DNA of 38,519 nt. It comes from Burkholderiales bacterium (GTDB lineage Bacteria > Pseudomonadota > Gammaproteobacteria > Burkholderiales > Thiobacteraceae). The stretch spans positions 1 through 38,519 of the forward strand of contig JAUXTZ010000397.1 of NCBI GenBank assembly GCA_030681095.1, read 5' to 3'. A model generated the notes under the pieces. It saw nothing but the letters and a program-made list of their open reading frames with translations, was not told the DNA's origin and did no database searches. This document shows positions 37,426-38,519 of the stretch, piece after piece (positions within the stretch are counted from its first letter, which is position 1; each line of letters starts with the position of its first letter). A program made the translations under genes and the position numbers.

Positions 37426-38193
37426 GTGAGTGCGAGCTTAGCAGGCGATACCGACGATTTAGAAGCGCTGTTCGACAGTATTGTCGCAGCGAATACCGAC
37501 ACACCCGCACCTGCACCCGAACCGGTCGCAGCGCCACCCGTTGCCGCAAATACTGACGCCGCCGAGGGTGTGGCCTGCCCCGGCATGAATGAGCCGTTCT
37601 ACTCACAGATCGGCCACTTAACCCGTAAGTTGCACGACACCTTGCACGATCTGGGATTGGACAAGTCCCTGGAAAAAGCCGTGGATAACACGATTCCTGA
37701 CGCGCGCGACCGTTTGGCCTATATCGCGACGCTGACCGAGAAAGCCGCCGATCGTGTATTGAATGCGACTGACATAGCAAAACCGCTACAGGATCAGATG
37801 GATGCCGGCTCCGCCAAACTGTCCGGCCAGTGGGATCGTTTGCTCAAAAACGAACTGTCGATCGATGATTTCAAACAACTGGTCACCGACACTCGCGGCT
37901 TCCTCGGAACCGTCACGCAGCATTCAAAAGCCACCAATGACCAATTACTCGAAATCATGATGGCGCAGGATTTTCAAGATCTCACCGGCCAAGTCATCAA
38001 GAAGGTTATCGAAATGGCCAAGGAGATGGAAAATCAATTGCTCTCCCTCTTGATACAAAGCTCATCGCCGGAGAAAAAAGCAGAAATTGACACCGGTCTG
38101 CTCAATGGTCCGGTAGTGAATGCTGAAGGCCGGGCCGACATCGTCACTAGCCAAGAGCAAGTGGACGACTTACTTGAAAGCCTGGGCTTTTAG
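37426..38193 (+). CDS. cheZ: Protein phosphatase CheZ (GTG start)
   Basis: QIGHLTRKLHDTLHDLGL; MMAQDFQDLTGQVIKKVIEMAKEMENQLLSLL; C-terminal SQEQVDDLLESLGF; SD aaggagat. Confidence 0.97.
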   Translation: MSASLAGDTDDLEALFDSIVAANTDTPAPAPEPVAAPPVAANTDAAEGVACPGMNEPFYSQIGHLTRKLHDTLHDLGLDKSLEKAVDNTIPDARDRLAYIATLTEKAADRVLNATDIAKPLQDQMDAGSAKLSGQWDRLLKNELSIDDFKQLVTDTRGFLGTVTQHSKATNDQLLEIMMAQDFQDLTGQVIKKVIEMAKEMENQLLSLLIQSSSPEKKAEIDTGLLNGPVVNAEGRADIVTSQEQVDDLLESLGF

Positions 38194-38214
38194 CAGCCTA
38201 AGGGGAAAGAGCAC

Positions 38215-38519
38215 ATGAGCGCGTTCGAAGGCATGGAAGAACTCCTGCAAGACTTCCTCACCGAAGCCGGTGATCTCTTGTCCGATGTCGACAACAAACT
38301 GGTCGAGCTGGAAAAAACGCCAGACGACAAAAAATTATTGAACACCATTTTCCGCGGCTTCCACACCGTGAAAGGCGGCGCAGGTTTCTTGAATGCGACG
38401 CCTTTGGTCGAACTGTGTCATCGCACCGAGAACCTGTTCGACAAACTACGCAACGATCAATTAGTGCTGACGCCAGAGATCATGGACGTGATCATGGCCG
38501 CCACCGGCGTGGTGCGCGA
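38215..38519 (+). CDS. cheA: Chemotaxis histidine kinase CheA, 5' part (truncated by window end)
   Basis: MSAFEGMEELLQDFLTEAGDLLSDVDNKLVELEKTPDDKKLLNTIFRGFHTVKGGAGFLNATPLVELCHRTENLFDKLR (HPt domain). Confidence 0.95.
   Translation, partial: MSAFEGMEELLQDFLTEAGDLLSDVDNKLVELEKTPDDKKLLNTIFRGFHTVKGGAGFLNATPLVELCHRTENLFDKLRNDQLVLTPEIMDVIMAATGVVR

Noticed and set aside
1-38519. tRNA, rRNA, prophage, transposase or defence-island genes
   Set aside because: None recognised on either strand; apart from the TA pair and the repeat elements, the gene content is core metabolism and motility.

Overview
Chromosomal window that looks betaproteobacterial, based on gene content and style only; taxonomy was not tested. 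Left part (1-18.2 kb): a periplasmic adaptor protein; a two-gene TumE-like toxin-antitoxin module; a phosphoribosyltransferase; an HD-GYP-family protein with a substituted HD pair; mfd; serB; a small acidic ORF; dapA; bamC; an MBL hydrolase; a repeat-rich small lipoprotein; a PhnD-type periplasmic sensor that ends after its coiled coil with no kinase domain; an APH/P-loop kinase fusion; a MoxR ATPase + DUF2201/VWA pair; and a NUDIX hydrolase. Right part (18.2-38.5 kb): a minus-strand flagellar cluster fleS/flrB-fleR/flrC-fliEFGHIJKLMNOPQR, divergent from a plus-strand chemotaxis cluster (MCP, soluble CZB-MCP, two tandem cheV, cheY, cheZ, 5' part of cheA). The most notable signals not explained by ORFs are: (1) a predicted leaderless promoter for the TA toxin, with a strong SD only on the antitoxin; (2) a consensus-like sigma-54 site between fleR and fliE; (3) a sigma-28 promoter, inside a small palindrome, in front of the first MCP; (4) a sigma-70-like promoter followed at once by a small hairpin + U-run in front of fliL; (5) nested inverted repeats in the fliN-fliO gap and in the mfd-serB gap. 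I did not find a clearly new multi-gene system. The closest candidates are the kinase-less PhnD sensor coupled to the APH/P-loop kinase gene, and the toxin-first TA module. All motif spacings were read by eye, and no database search was run.
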